Positions 43,362 through 51,835 of a stretch of DNA of 64,000 bases are shown in pieces. Origin of the DNA: Candidatus Kuenenia stuttgartensis (GTDB lineage: Bacteria; Planctomycetota; Planctomycetia; Gemmatales; Gemmataceae); the NCBI GenBank assembly GCA_945875585.1, contig CAMCLK010000015.1, positions 32,312-96,311 on the forward strand, given 5' to 3'. Within the stretch, counting starts at the first letter, position 1. Each line of letters starts with the position of its first letter. Both the position numbers and the translations under genes were made by a program. The notes under the pieces were generated by a model that did not search any database, was not told where the DNA came from, and was given only the letters and a program-made list of their open reading frames with translations.

Positions 43362-44294
43362 ATGGACCGCCGCTCTTTTAATGCTGCCGCCTCATCTGCT
43401 TGTTTACTGATGGCTGAACCTGCCGCGCCCTTATCCGGCGATGCGGTGATCCGCGCCAAGGCGGGTGTCTCTGATATCGTTATCACCACAACTTCCAGAC
43501 TGGCAGGAGCTATTCATTCGCTAAAATGGAATGGCATGGAGTTCATCGACAGTCTCGATCATGGCAGACAATTACAGTCTGCCTGTTCTTTCGATATGGC
43601 GCGCCCAGGTCCATTTTGGGCGGAATGTTTCAACCCCACAGAAGCAGGCTCTCGACTCGATCATACCGGAAACAAAACCACTAGTCGTTTAACCGCGCAT
43701 GTGGCGCGCGACAATATTCTGGCCACCAAATGCCAAATGGCCTTCTGGCTAGCACCGGGAGAAAAATCATCCGGGCGCCCGGCATTGAATACAACCACGC
43801 TATCAAACCATCACTTGGGGAAAATTGTCCGTATCGGGCATGAGGGGTTGCCCCATGCCATTGAATACATCGTTACATTCGGAATTCCATCGGCTGAAAA
43901 TCACACCATGGGGCAATTCGAAGCGCTGACAGGATACATGCCACCAGAATTTTCCCGATTCCTCTCATGGAATCCATCCACTGGCAAAATCGCGGAATTA
44001 AACGATGGCCCGGGCGAGCAGCCACTACCCGTTATTTTCACCACACCAGACGAACAGCACGCCATGGGAATCTACACTCCCTTCATGCCATCATGCCCTT
44101 CAGACAAGCCTTCCTATGGCCGATTCCGGTTTCCCGCGGAAAAAGTTGTCAAATGGAACTGCGTTTTTAGGGTTCGAAACTTCAATAAAATGGATATCAC
44201 CGAGGTTTCGTTACGCATGTTTGTCAGTGTGGGCACTTTGGCCGATGTTGTAGCCACCCAAAGCGCGCTCCGTCAAAAATATACTGCGCAATAG
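43362..44294 (+). CDS. exported protein of unknown function
   Basis: A 310-residue protein from ATG 43362 (MDRRSFNAAASSACLLMAEP). The start resembles a twin-arginine-type leader (DRRSF) followed by a short hydrophobic stretch. The rest is beta-rich with polar loops, e.g. 'HSLKWNGMEFIDSLDHGR' and 'YIVTFGIPSAENHTMGQFEAL', and looks like the galactose-mutarotase or beta-sandwich proteins that start with 'G-x-x-x-S-x-x-x-N-G-x-x-F'; I do not recognise a catalytic pattern. The gene is flanked by terminators and is a single transcript. An aldose-epimerase-like fold is a guess. Confidence 0.55.
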   Translation: MDRRSFNAAASSACLLMAEPAAPLSGDAVIRAKAGVSDIVITTTSRLAGAIHSLKWNGMEFIDSLDHGRQLQSACSFDMARPGPFWAECFNPTEAGSRLDHTGNKTTSRLTAHVARDNILATKCQMAFWLAPGEKSSGRPALNTTTLSNHHLGKIVRIGHEGLPHAIEYIVTFGIPSAENHTMGQFEALTGYMPPEFSRFLSWNPSTGKIAELNDGPGEQPLPVIFTTPDEQHAMGIYTPFMPSCPSDKPSYGRFRFPAEKVVKWNCVFRVRNFNKMDITEVSLRMFVSVGTLADVVATQSALRQKYTAQ

Positions 44295-44309
44295 TTGATC
44301 GTTGCAGAT

Positions 44310-44351
44310 AAAAAACAGAAAAGCCTCCCACTTGCATGGGAGGCTTTTCTG
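44310..44351 (-). terminator. intrinsic terminator of secDF (shared 3' region)
   Basis: CAGAAAAGCCTCCCA (44316-44330) pairs perfectly with TGGGAGGCTTTTCTG (44337-44351) across a 6-base loop. On the minus strand the hairpin is followed by a T-run (A-run at 44310-44315 on the plus strand), so it ends the tgt-yajC-secDF transcript, and it may also stop the plus-strand gene upstream. Confidence 0.85.
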
Positions 44352-44372
44352 TTGTGGGCCTTTAGGCATGAA

Positions 44373-47300
44373 TCAGGTGGTAACGGCGTCTTCCGCAACG
44401 ATGGAACGCGTTGCTTCCTGCGTTACCGCGTGACCTTCGCCGAATATCAGCAAAAGCGGGCTGGCAATGTAAATGGAGCTGTAAGTACCAACCACCACAC
44501 CTACCACCATGACAAACGCAAAGAGGTGAATTCCTTCAGCACCACTGAAGTAGAGAACCACAACCACCAGCCATGTTGTCAAAGAAGCCAGCACGGTTCG
44601 GCTCAGCGTCTGGTTGACGCTATCATTGATCATGCTTTCCGTAAGCAGTGGATTACGGCCGCGAACTTCTCGGATGCGATCAAACACGACAATCGTGTCG
44701 TTGACCGAGTAACCCACCAGGGTAAGAAGAGCCGCGACTGCGGGGAGATCGATCTTGAAATCCTGAATCTGCAGGATCGAACTCAAAACCGGGATACCAG
44801 CCAAGTAATGGCAAAGCGCAATGGCTCCCAGCGTAAAGAACAGGTCATGGACCAGGCACAGCAGCGCTGCCAAACCAAAGGTCCAGTTTCCAAACCTCAA
44901 CCAAAGATAAAGGAGAATGGCCAACCAAGAGGCCACAATCGCGCCCACTGCCTTGCCTTGGGTCGCGCCTGCCATGCTGGCATTGAAGTTGTCGAGTCGC
45001 TCAGGCTGCGGGTTGGCCGCGTATCGAGCCTTCACGCCTTCAAACACATCGGTGAGTTCTGTCGCGGGAACGGGTTCCAGCAGAACCAGATTGAAATCGG
45101 AAAATCTGCCAGCATTCCCCTTGCTGACAGGATCGATGCGAGCACTTGCAAGGGCCGAAGCAGGAATCTTGTTGTTCCCCTTCTTAGCCTGCACGTTCAG
45201 CACATCCTTGACCACACGAGACACCTGATCGAGGGTGGCTTCAGATGTGAAGGAGAAAGAAACCATCGAGGCGGTAGAACTGGCTTTGCCCTTTTCTCCG
45301 ACTTGGAACGAGGTAAGCGTGTTCTTTTCGAGGTCTTCTCCCAAGACACGCGCCACTTCTGCCGCCACCTTTTCTGTGACAATTTCAGAGGTGCGGACTG
45401 TGAAGTACTTGCTGCTGCCGCCTTCGCCAGCGCCCCCCACGAAGATTTGTTCAATCTTGCGGTCGGGCAAAGACGATGTGGCAAACTTGTTATTGAGCCA
45501 GTTCACATCTTGAGGAGCTTTCAGAGCTCCTGTGTAAGCTGTTCCACCGTTGAAATCGATATCCAAGCCTTCCTTGCCGCGGTAGAAGAACAGTGCGCCA
45601 CCAGCAATCGTGAGTGCCAGAGTGATGTAAAACATCGTCCAGCGGATACTCATGAAATTGAAGTTGGGTTTTTCAAACAGATGCCGCATCGACAATTCCG
45701 TTGGACGGGAAATGTGCAGCCACATGTTGAACATGGTGCGTGTGAGATACAGCGACGTGAAGAGGCTGATGATCAGACCTGCCGTCAGACTGATACCGAA
45801 CCCCTTAAGCTGGTCATTACCCACCACGTAAAGCACAATGGCGGTAAAGATACTGCTTAAGTGCGTGTCAATAATGGTTGGCAGCGCGCGGTCGTAGCCA
45901 TTGCGGAGAGCCACGGCCAAGGTCGCACCTCGCTCACGTTCTTCACGCAAACGCTCATAGATTAGAACGTTGGCGTCCACAGCCATACCAAGTGTCAACA
46001 CAAGCCCCGCCAAACCTGGCAGCGTGAATGTCGCCTGAACCAGTAGCATAAATGCCACGGTCAGGGTGAGGTTGGCAAAGAGCGCGATACAGGCGACGAT
46101 CCCAGCAAATTGATAGTAATACACCATGAAAATGAGCACTGCGAGGAACGCGCCAACAATGGCGTAAGCACCTCGGACAATGGTGTCGGCGCCCAGTGTG
46201 GCGCCCATGTTGGCCTCACTGGCAGGACGGCTGCTCAATGTCGCTGGCAGGGCACCAGCGCGCAGGATTCGAATCAGGTCATCGAGTTCCGCCTGAGTGA
46301 AATCACCGGTGATTTGACCAGAATCGCTGATGCCAGACTGCAGGTTCGGGGCCGAGTGAATCTGGCCATCGAGCACGATGCTAAGACGCCTCTGAACGTT
46401 GCGGGACGTTAAATCGTAAAATTTTCGGGCCCCTTCAGCGTCGAGAGCGAAACCAACGGCTGCTTCGCCACGGCCACCGGTAGTGCGGTAAACAGACGTG
46501 AGTGATCCGCCGTCCACCGACTTGCCTTCTTCAGGCTCACGCACCAACACCCAGTATTCCACCTTTTTCTGATCTTCGACATCTTTCTTGCTCAGATAAG
46601 GCGTTTGGCGAAGTTCCGGACGAATGTCTCGCTTATAGATCAGCATTCCATCCAGTTCGCATGGACGCGTGCTATCAACAAGCTTCCAGTTTGCCGAATC
46701 GCTTGCCGCGTTGTTGAGTTGCAGGCCACTGGTGACACCAGCATCGGTACGCCCATAAAGCATGGCTTTGCCAAGCTCAACCCATCGGTAACGATGGCGG
46801 TTGGCTTGGTTTCCAGAGCGTACCGTGAACTGACCCGCATCCTGACCAGCAGGAACATTTTTCCGTTGCGGTGGTTCAGGTGGTTGGCCGGGAAGTTTAG
46901 CGTTTTCGCGCGTTTGCAATACTGCATCTGTTTTCAGTTGAGCAAAGTAGGTCTTGGAAGCTTCAAAAGCTTCGGCATCGTCATCAGGACGCGCCAGAAT
47001 GGCAAACTGCAACAGGCCCTGCTGAGTGATGCGGGCCTTGATGCGTTCGATGTCATTTTCAGACAGGCCAATCTTGCCGCTTGTCGCAACACGGTAGGCA
47101 GCAACTTTCGACTTCACAGACTCTGGGTCTTTGGCCAAACCAGAAGCTAACTGCTCCAATCGCCCCGTTTCATCAAGGGGGATTGATTCTAGTTCCTTGG
47201 TTGCCTCCGGTGGAATCATTTCCTTCACTTCGGCTACCAGCTGCTCCCAGCGGCGGGTCCGTGCGCTTTCTTGACTACGACCACCAAAAGGCAGAACAAT

Positions 47301-47669
47301 TTCAATGCGCGGTGGGTCGCCCGGTATCGGCCTGACCGTGATGTTGTAAAGATCCGCTGGATCGATTCGGCGCTTGAGCGCAGTCGTCAGTTCTTCCAGC
47401 CGGGAGTTCAGGTCGTCGTTACGACCATCGCCGCCCTTGCTTCGAGCCTGATCGAGCTCGTACACAAGCGTGGTACCACCGCTCAGGTCTACACCCATGC
47501 GGAAAGTCAGACCGGGTTCGCCCGTCACATAGTGACTCAAGGCCAAACCGATCACCGCCAGCGATACGAGGAACGGTAGAAGGCAGACAAGCAGCCGCCC
47601 TGCATCCACGCCAAATCGTTCGCGCAACCGCTGAAAGAACCTTTCCAAGCCAGTACCCTCCGCCCGCAT
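44373..47669 (-). CDS. secDF: SecD-SecF fused translocase accessory protein
   Basis: A 1098-residue single-chain SecDF. The SecD half (~1-690) has the first helix, the motif MGVDLSGGTTLVYEL, a large periplasmic P1 domain, the DGQIHSAPNLQSGIS stretch and five further helices with 'GMAVDANVLIYERLREE'. The SecF half (~695-1098) has LDIDFNGGTAYTG and 'VNDTIVVFDRIRE'. With YajC it binds SecYEG and uses the proton gradient to pull exported proteins across the membrane. A 120-residue region between the P1 base and head is longer than in E. coli SecD. It follows yajC by 6 bases in an operon tgt-yajC-secDF. Confidence 0.95.
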   Translation of the reverse strand: MRAEGTGLERFFQRLRERFGVDAGRLLVCLLPFLVSLAVIGLALSHYVTGEPGLTFRMGVDLSGGTTLVYELDQARSKGGDGRNDDLNSRLEELTTALKRRIDPADLYNITVRPIPGDPPRIEIVLPFGGRSQESARTRRWEQLVAEVKEMIPPEATKELESIPLDETGRLEQLASGLAKDPESVKSKVAAYRVATSGKIGLSENDIERIKARITQQGLLQFAILARPDDDAEAFEASKTYFAQLKTDAVLQTRENAKLPGQPPEPPQRKNVPAGQDAGQFTVRSGNQANRHRYRWVELGKAMLYGRTDAGVTSGLQLNNAASDSANWKLVDSTRPCELDGMLIYKRDIRPELRQTPYLSKKDVEDQKKVEYWVLVREPEEGKSVDGGSLTSVYRTTGGRGEAAVGFALDAEGARKFYDLTSRNVQRRLSIVLDGQIHSAPNLQSGISDSGQITGDFTQAELDDLIRILRAGALPATLSSRPASEANMGATLGADTIVRGAYAIVGAFLAVLIFMVYYYQFAGIVACIALFANLTLTVAFMLLVQATFTLPGLAGLVLTLGMAVDANVLIYERLREERERGATLAVALRNGYDRALPTIIDTHLSSIFTAIVLYVVGNDQLKGFGISLTAGLIISLFTSLYLTRTMFNMWLHISRPTELSMRHLFEKPNFNFMSIRWTMFYITLALTIAGGALFFYRGKEGLDIDFNGGTAYTGALKAPQDVNWLNNKFATSSLPDRKIEQIFVGGAGEGGSSKYFTVRTSEIVTEKVAAEVARVLGEDLEKNTLTSFQVGEKGKASSTASMVSFSFTSEATLDQVSRVVKDVLNVQAKKGNNKIPASALASARIDPVSKGNAGRFSDFNLVLLEPVPATELTDVFEGVKARYAANPQPERLDNFNASMAGATQGKAVGAIVASWLAILLYLWLRFGNWTFGLAALLCLVHDLFFTLGAIALCHYLAGIPVLSSILQIQDFKIDLPAVAALLTLVGYSVNDTIVVFDRIREVRGRNPLLTESMINDSVNQTLSRTVLASLTTWLVVVVLYFSGAEGIHLFAFVMVVGVVVGTYSSIYIASPLLLIFGEGHAVTQEATRSIVAEDAVTT

Positions 47670-47675
47670 CGGGCG

Positions 47676-48035
47676 TCATTTTTTCTGCTCGCGAGCTGCG
47701 GCTGCCTCTTCTTCGCGGGTCAAATTCCGCTGAATCGAGGACCTTGTCACCTTCAGCCGTGCGCTTTCATCGATCTTCAACGTCACTTCATCGCCAACTT
47801 CCGGCAAGCTGCTCACCACACCGAAAATACCCGCCGAGGTCAGGACCCGGTCGTTCTTGCGAAGTCCCTTTTGGAAAAACTCCGCCTCACGTTTGTCACG
47901 GTTGCCTCTCAGCAACATGTTGACAACAAGAACGATCAGCAGTGCGCCCAACGGAGCCAGATTCCACCAAAGTGGAGCAGGAGCAGGAGGAGAACCTTCT
48001 GCCTGAGCCAATAAGATTGAAACCCACATCGCCAT
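47676..48035 (-). CDS. yajC: YajC, SecDF-associated membrane protein
   Basis: A 119-residue small membrane protein from ATG 48035 (MAMWVSILLAQ), with one N-terminal membrane helix (~30-50, ALLIVLVVNMLLRG) and a soluble cytoplasmic domain with the YajC motif 'GLRKNDRVLTSAGIFGVV' and 'VTLKIDESARLKVTRSSIQ'. It forms a complex with SecDF and SecYEG. It begins 48 bases after the tgt stop and ends 6 bases before secDF. Confidence 0.92.
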   Translation of the reverse strand: MAMWVSILLAQAEGSPPAPAPLWWNLAPLGALLIVLVVNMLLRGNRDKREAEFFQKGLRKNDRVLTSAGIFGVVSSLPEVGDEVTLKIDESARLKVTRSSIQRNLTREEEAAAAREQKK

Positions 48036-48083
48036 CGGCGCAACACTCTCCCGCAGGCACACGCAACCGATCAAACACTTAAC

Positions 48084-49193
48084 TTAAGGCACTTGTGGAT
48101 CACCGACAAGCCAGTCTCGGCTCCAAGCCCCATAGGTTCCATTCTGAATGGCTACGCGAGCGCCACCAACGAGCCTCTGATAAAACCTGATGTTGTGTGC
48201 ACTAAGAAGTATCGGCCCCAGCATCTCGTGCGACGCGAACATGTGGTGTATATACGCCCTGCTAAACCGAGTGCAGGCTACGCAATCGCATTCCCCGTCA
48301 AGCGGTTTTGCATCGTCCCGAAAGCATGCGTTGCGTAATCTCAACTCGCCATGGCGGGTAAATGCCTGAGCGTTGCGGCCGTTTCGGGTTGGTAGCACGC
48401 AGTCGAACATATCGATACCCGAACCGATCGCCGCGAGCAGATCTTCTGGCCGCCCCACACCCATCAAGTACCGGGGTTTGTTGGATGGCAAGGCATCGGC
48501 GCATGCTGGCAACGCTGCTGCCATCGCCTCGGGCTTTTCACCCACCGAGAAACCGCCCAGCGCATACCCGGGAAAGTCCAGTGCCGTAAGGTCTAAGGCG
48601 CACTGGCGCCTTATTTCTATATCGAGGCCCCCCTGAACAATGGCAAATTGGGCCTGATCAGCACGTGTACCGGCTGAACGGCATCGAGCTGCCCATGCCA
48701 CCGTTCTGGCAACTGCGCGCTCAAGCTCGGCCGGAGTGCAGCCTGCGGGCGGACACTCATCCAGAACCATGGCGATGTCAGAACCGAGGTTTTCCTGAAT
48801 TTGAATGGCTTTTTCAGGGGTCAGGTCGATCATTCTGCCATCGACATGCGACCGAAAAACAACGCCCCGATCCGAAATCGAGCGTCGTTCGGCCAGACTA
48901 AATACTTGGTATCCACCGGAATCCGTGAGAATGGATCCTTCCCAAGCCATAAAGCGATGCAATCCGCCAAGGCGGGCAACTCGGTCGTCCCCCGGGCGCA
49001 AATGAAGGTGATAGGTATTGGCCAGAACCATGCTGGCACCGGCATCACGCACCTGATCAGGCAGCAGCCCCTTGACTGTTCCTAAGGTGCCAACCGGCAT
49101 AAATGCGGGGGTATCCACCACGCCATGCGGTGTGGTCAACCGCCCGCGCCGGGCCATACCGTCGCGGGCCAACAGTTCAAACGAAATGGCCAT
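48084..49193 (-). CDS. tgt: tRNA-guanine transglycosylase (queuine tRNA-ribosyltransferase)
   Basis: A 369-residue TGT, which swaps guanine-34 of GUN-anticodon tRNAs for the queuosine precursor preQ1. The substrate loop LTDSGGYQVFSL, the second aspartate in GIDMFDCVLPTRNGRNA and the zinc ligands in CDCVACTRFSRAYIHH are all present. It is the second gene of the block that begins with the TPR/alpha-CTD gene (29-base gap) and continues with yajC-secDF; the tgt-yajC-secD(F) order is widespread in bacteria. Confidence 0.95.
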   Translation of the reverse strand: MAISFELLARDGMARRGRLTTPHGVVDTPAFMPVGTLGTVKGLLPDQVRDAGASMVLANTYHLHLRPGDDRVARLGGLHRFMAWEGSILTDSGGYQVFSLAERRSISDRGVVFRSHVDGRMIDLTPEKAIQIQENLGSDIAMVLDECPPAGCTPAELERAVARTVAWAARCRSAGTRADQAQFAIVQGGLDIEIRRQCALDLTALDFPGYALGGFSVGEKPEAMAAALPACADALPSNKPRYLMGVGRPEDLLAAIGSGIDMFDCVLPTRNGRNAQAFTRHGELRLRNACFRDDAKPLDGECDCVACTRFSRAYIHHMFASHEMLGPILLSAHNIRFYQRLVGGARVAIQNGTYGAWSRDWLVGDPQVP

Positions 49194-49222
49194 AGGGCCT
49201 TCCGTGACAGCCCGTCAGGGCG

Positions 49223-50542
49223 TCACTCTCCCCTGAGGGCCAAACCACGCTCACGCAACTTTTCGCGTACTTCGTTCAGCGAAGTGATACCAAAGTTGCG
49301 GGCTTCCAGAAGTTCATCGGCCGATTTGGAAACCAGTTCGCCAATCGAACCAAGAGCCAAACGATTCATACATTTTCGAGCCCGAACTGACAGCTGCAAG
49401 TCGGAAGTTGGTGCTGCCAACTTGATTTGCTCCGCTTCGGTCAATTCCATAGGCGGGCGGTAAGAACCTCCCTCGCCACCAGCTTCCAACGACTGGCCCA
49501 GTCGCAGGCTCTTGGCATCCAGAATCTTTTTGACTTCGTCGAGAGACGTTTCGCCAAAATTCTTGTTGTTAAGCAGTTGGTCTTCCGTCACGCGGGTGAG
49601 GTCGCCCAATGTCTTGAGATTCAACCGCTTGAGACAGTTCCTTGCTCGGACTGAAAGCTCGAAGTCGAAGATTGAGACTTCAAAAATATGGCTCGGCACC
49701 ACGCTGGCGGCGGTGCCATCGGCAGCCAGAACCATGGTCAGTGATGCCTGAGCATCGCGGGCAAGCAAACGTGCTTTTTCGTCGTTGGGCTGGCTGACCT
49801 GCACCTGACGGAAGCATTCATAGGCCTTTTCGTATCGGCCCTGATCTTCGTAGAGAATGCCCAGATTTGTAAGAGTGCCAGCCTGAACAGGAGGTTGCTG
49901 GCGGCACCGTTCGTAGAAGACAATGGCGTCTTCATCGTTGCCGGCAATATCGTTCAACCGCGCAAGCTGGAAGAGAGTACCAGCGTGGCTTGGGTCGTGC
50001 TTGACTGCTGTTTCAAAGGCTTCCACAGCCTTGAGAGTCAGACCCTGATCGAGAAGAAGGCGGCCGTTTTGATAGTGGTATTCGGCAGAGTGGCTCGCCA
50101 GATCCTTGTGTTTTTCAAGTAGTTCACGCGATTTATCGTGCTTGGCCATTTCCCGATACACGCCTGCGCGCTGCAGGTTGACCTGACCGAGATTGTAACC
50201 GCTTTTTTCAGCTTTCTCAAAAGAATCCAAAGCATCTTCGTGCTTGCCAGAAGCTGCTTTTAACCGGCCATGATAAAAAGCCGCCAAAGCACCATCTGCC
50301 TGAGCCAGATGTTGCATGGCCTCGTAGCCATGGCCAAGGAAAAACAGCGAAATACCGAGCTTCAGATGGAGGCGCTTGGCCGCATCGGGCTGTACCGTTG
50401 TAAGGCGTTTTTTCAGCGTGTCCGCAGCGTCGCGAAGGATCTTGACTTGGTTCCTGTCAGCAACCAGCGCGCTGCGCAACTGCTGCACGGTACCAGCGTC
50501 ACAATCCTCTTTTTCGACCATCAAAACCTTCAGGTCGACCAT
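49223..50542 (-). CDS. TPR protein with two RNA-polymerase alpha-CTD domains
   Basis: A 439-residue cytoplasmic protein. Residues ~50-275 hold about six TPR repeats (e.g. 'ALAAFYHGRLKAASGKHEDAL', 'YHYQNGRLLLDQGLTLKAV'), a protein-binding scaffold. Two RpoA C-terminal-domain modules follow: one at 291-348 and one at 380-435. The first keeps R299, N302, G330 and S333, which match R265, N268, G296 and S299 of E. coli alpha-CTD used to grip UP-element DNA. The second keeps R387, G418 and S421 but has K390 for the Asn. There is no alpha N-terminal domain, so this is not the RNA polymerase subunit. It may be a transcription adaptor binding DNA or polymerase and some partner protein. It heads the tgt-yajC-secDF operon. 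Function is inferred. Confidence 0.85.
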   Translation of the reverse strand: MVDLKVLMVEKEDCDAGTVQQLRSALVADRNQVKILRDAADTLKKRLTTVQPDAAKRLHLKLGISLFFLGHGYEAMQHLAQADGALAAFYHGRLKAASGKHEDALDSFEKAEKSGYNLGQVNLQRAGVYREMAKHDKSRELLEKHKDLASHSAEYHYQNGRLLLDQGLTLKAVEAFETAVKHDPSHAGTLFQLARLNDIAGNDEDAIVFYERCRQQPPVQAGTLTNLGILYEDQGRYEKAYECFRQVQVSQPNDEKARLLARDAQASLTMVLAADGTAASVVPSHIFEVSIFDFELSVRARNCLKRLNLKTLGDLTRVTEDQLLNNKNFGETSLDEVKKILDAKSLRLGQSLEAGGEGGSYRPPMELTEAEQIKLAAPTSDLQLSVRARKCMNRLALGSIGELVSKSADELLEARNFGITSLNEVREKLRERGLALRGE

Positions 50543-50688
50543 ACGATTCCACCCCTTGAGTCTTAAGCGATGCTAATGTGAATGCCGCAAGCGACCGGCA
50601 ATGCCGGCACAAGCATAAGTAGTGTTTGTACCGCATTACGGGGTGTCCGGGCAAGGGGCTCTGTCACCCCCCGGAGCGGAGAGACTTC

Positions 50689-51801
50689 ATGCCGCCTCGT
50701 CATTCTACCGCAACTGGCCCAGCCTGCTACGCCCTAACCACCCCAGGACTGGAAGGTTTAGCGTCTGCAGAAATCCGCGACCGTCTGGGGGGGGAGATCC
50801 TGAAATCGACTTCCGGAATGGTTGTATTTCGCGTCGAAGACATCGATTCTCGACTCCTCGATCTCAACACGGTTGAAGATGTTTTCCTGCTGGCTTGGGG
50901 CAGCAACGAGCTCACCCGCAGAGCCGCAGACCTAGAGCTCATCCAGCGTTGGACATCCATCAAACCGGACTGGCCCGAACTGCTGCGGTTGCACCACGCC
51001 ATCCGCCCCAAACCCCGGGGAACACCCAGTTATTGGCTGGTGGTCCAGCAAGAAGGGCGTCAGGTATATCAGCGCCATTCCGCCCGCAAGTCGCTCATTC
51101 GTGGTCTGGACAAAGTCATTCACCCTCGCTGGAAGATTCAGGAGGAAATGGCAGACTTGGAGATCTGGTTGACCATTCACGAGCAACAAGCGGTCTGCGG
51201 CGTACGGCTATCGGACCGCACCATGCGTCACAGGACATGGAAAAAGGAACACCGCCCAGCATCGCTGCGACCCGTTGTAGCGGCAGCCATGGCACGCCAG
51301 ATTTCTGCCCGCCCGGGATTGCGTATTCTCGATCCCATGTGCGGTGCCGGTACTGTACTTGCAGAATCATTGAGATTGGCTCGCCAGCATCGAGACAAGA
51401 CAGATCCCGTTTTAGTGGGTGGGGACATCGACAACGATGCCCTTCAGTGTGCGTCCATCAACCTGCGGTCATGGACCCCTTCTCAGTTATGCCTCTGGGA
51501 TGCGCGCCGGCTTCCATTAGCCTCGCGCTCCTTCGATGCCGTGGTATGCAACCTACCGTTCGGCAAACAATATGCCGCCGATCAAGATTTGGGAGCGCTC
51601 TACGATGCCGTGGCGAAAGAAGCAGACCGGGTCTTGTACGATGGCGGCGTTGCTTGCTTCCTAACCAGTGAAACAACCTTGGCGCGTAATGCGGCAGCAG
51701 CCAATGGCTGGAAGGCGCGAGAAAATGTACCTGTTGAAGTCCTCGGACAACGGGCCTCCATCCTGACGTGGCGGGTTCCAACCGATAGATTGGACCAATA
51801 G
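50689..51801 (+). CDS. THUMP-domain class I RNA methyltransferase (Trm14/RlmL type)
   Basis: A 370-residue enzyme from ATG 50689 (MPPRHSTATGPACYALTTPGLEG); an upstream start at 50626 is possible. The N-terminal ~165 residues form a ferredoxin-like plus THUMP module. The C-terminal half is a class I SAM methyltransferase with LRILDPMCGAGTVLAE (motif I), GGDIDNDALQ and the catalytic loop VVCNLPFG (NPPF/NLPF type), as in guanine-N2 methyltransferases of tRNA (Trm14, TrmN) or rRNA (RlmL). The exact RNA is not determined. It is divergent from the TPR/alpha-CTD gene and is followed by a zinc-ribbon gene 34 bases on. Confidence 0.85.
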   Translation: MPPRHSTATGPACYALTTPGLEGLASAEIRDRLGGEILKSTSGMVVFRVEDIDSRLLDLNTVEDVFLLAWGSNELTRRAADLELIQRWTSIKPDWPELLRLHHAIRPKPRGTPSYWLVVQQEGRQVYQRHSARKSLIRGLDKVIHPRWKIQEEMADLEIWLTIHEQQAVCGVRLSDRTMRHRTWKKEHRPASLRPVVAAAMARQISARPGLRILDPMCGAGTVLAESLRLARQHRDKTDPVLVGGDIDNDALQCASINLRSWTPSQLCLWDARRLPLASRSFDAVVCNLPFGKQYAADQDLGALYDAVAKEADRVLYDGGVACFLTSETTLARNAAAANGWKARENVPVEVLGQRASILTWRVPTDRLDQ

Positions 51802-51835
51802 AAAGTTCCATTGCAATCGTGAGCGAGTAAGACCC

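Noticed and set aside
44295..45860. A 521-codon open frame on the plus strand
   Set aside because: It is exactly opposite the SecF half of secDF; composition is His/Gln/Arg-rich, with no start signal or domain, so it is an antisense shadow.
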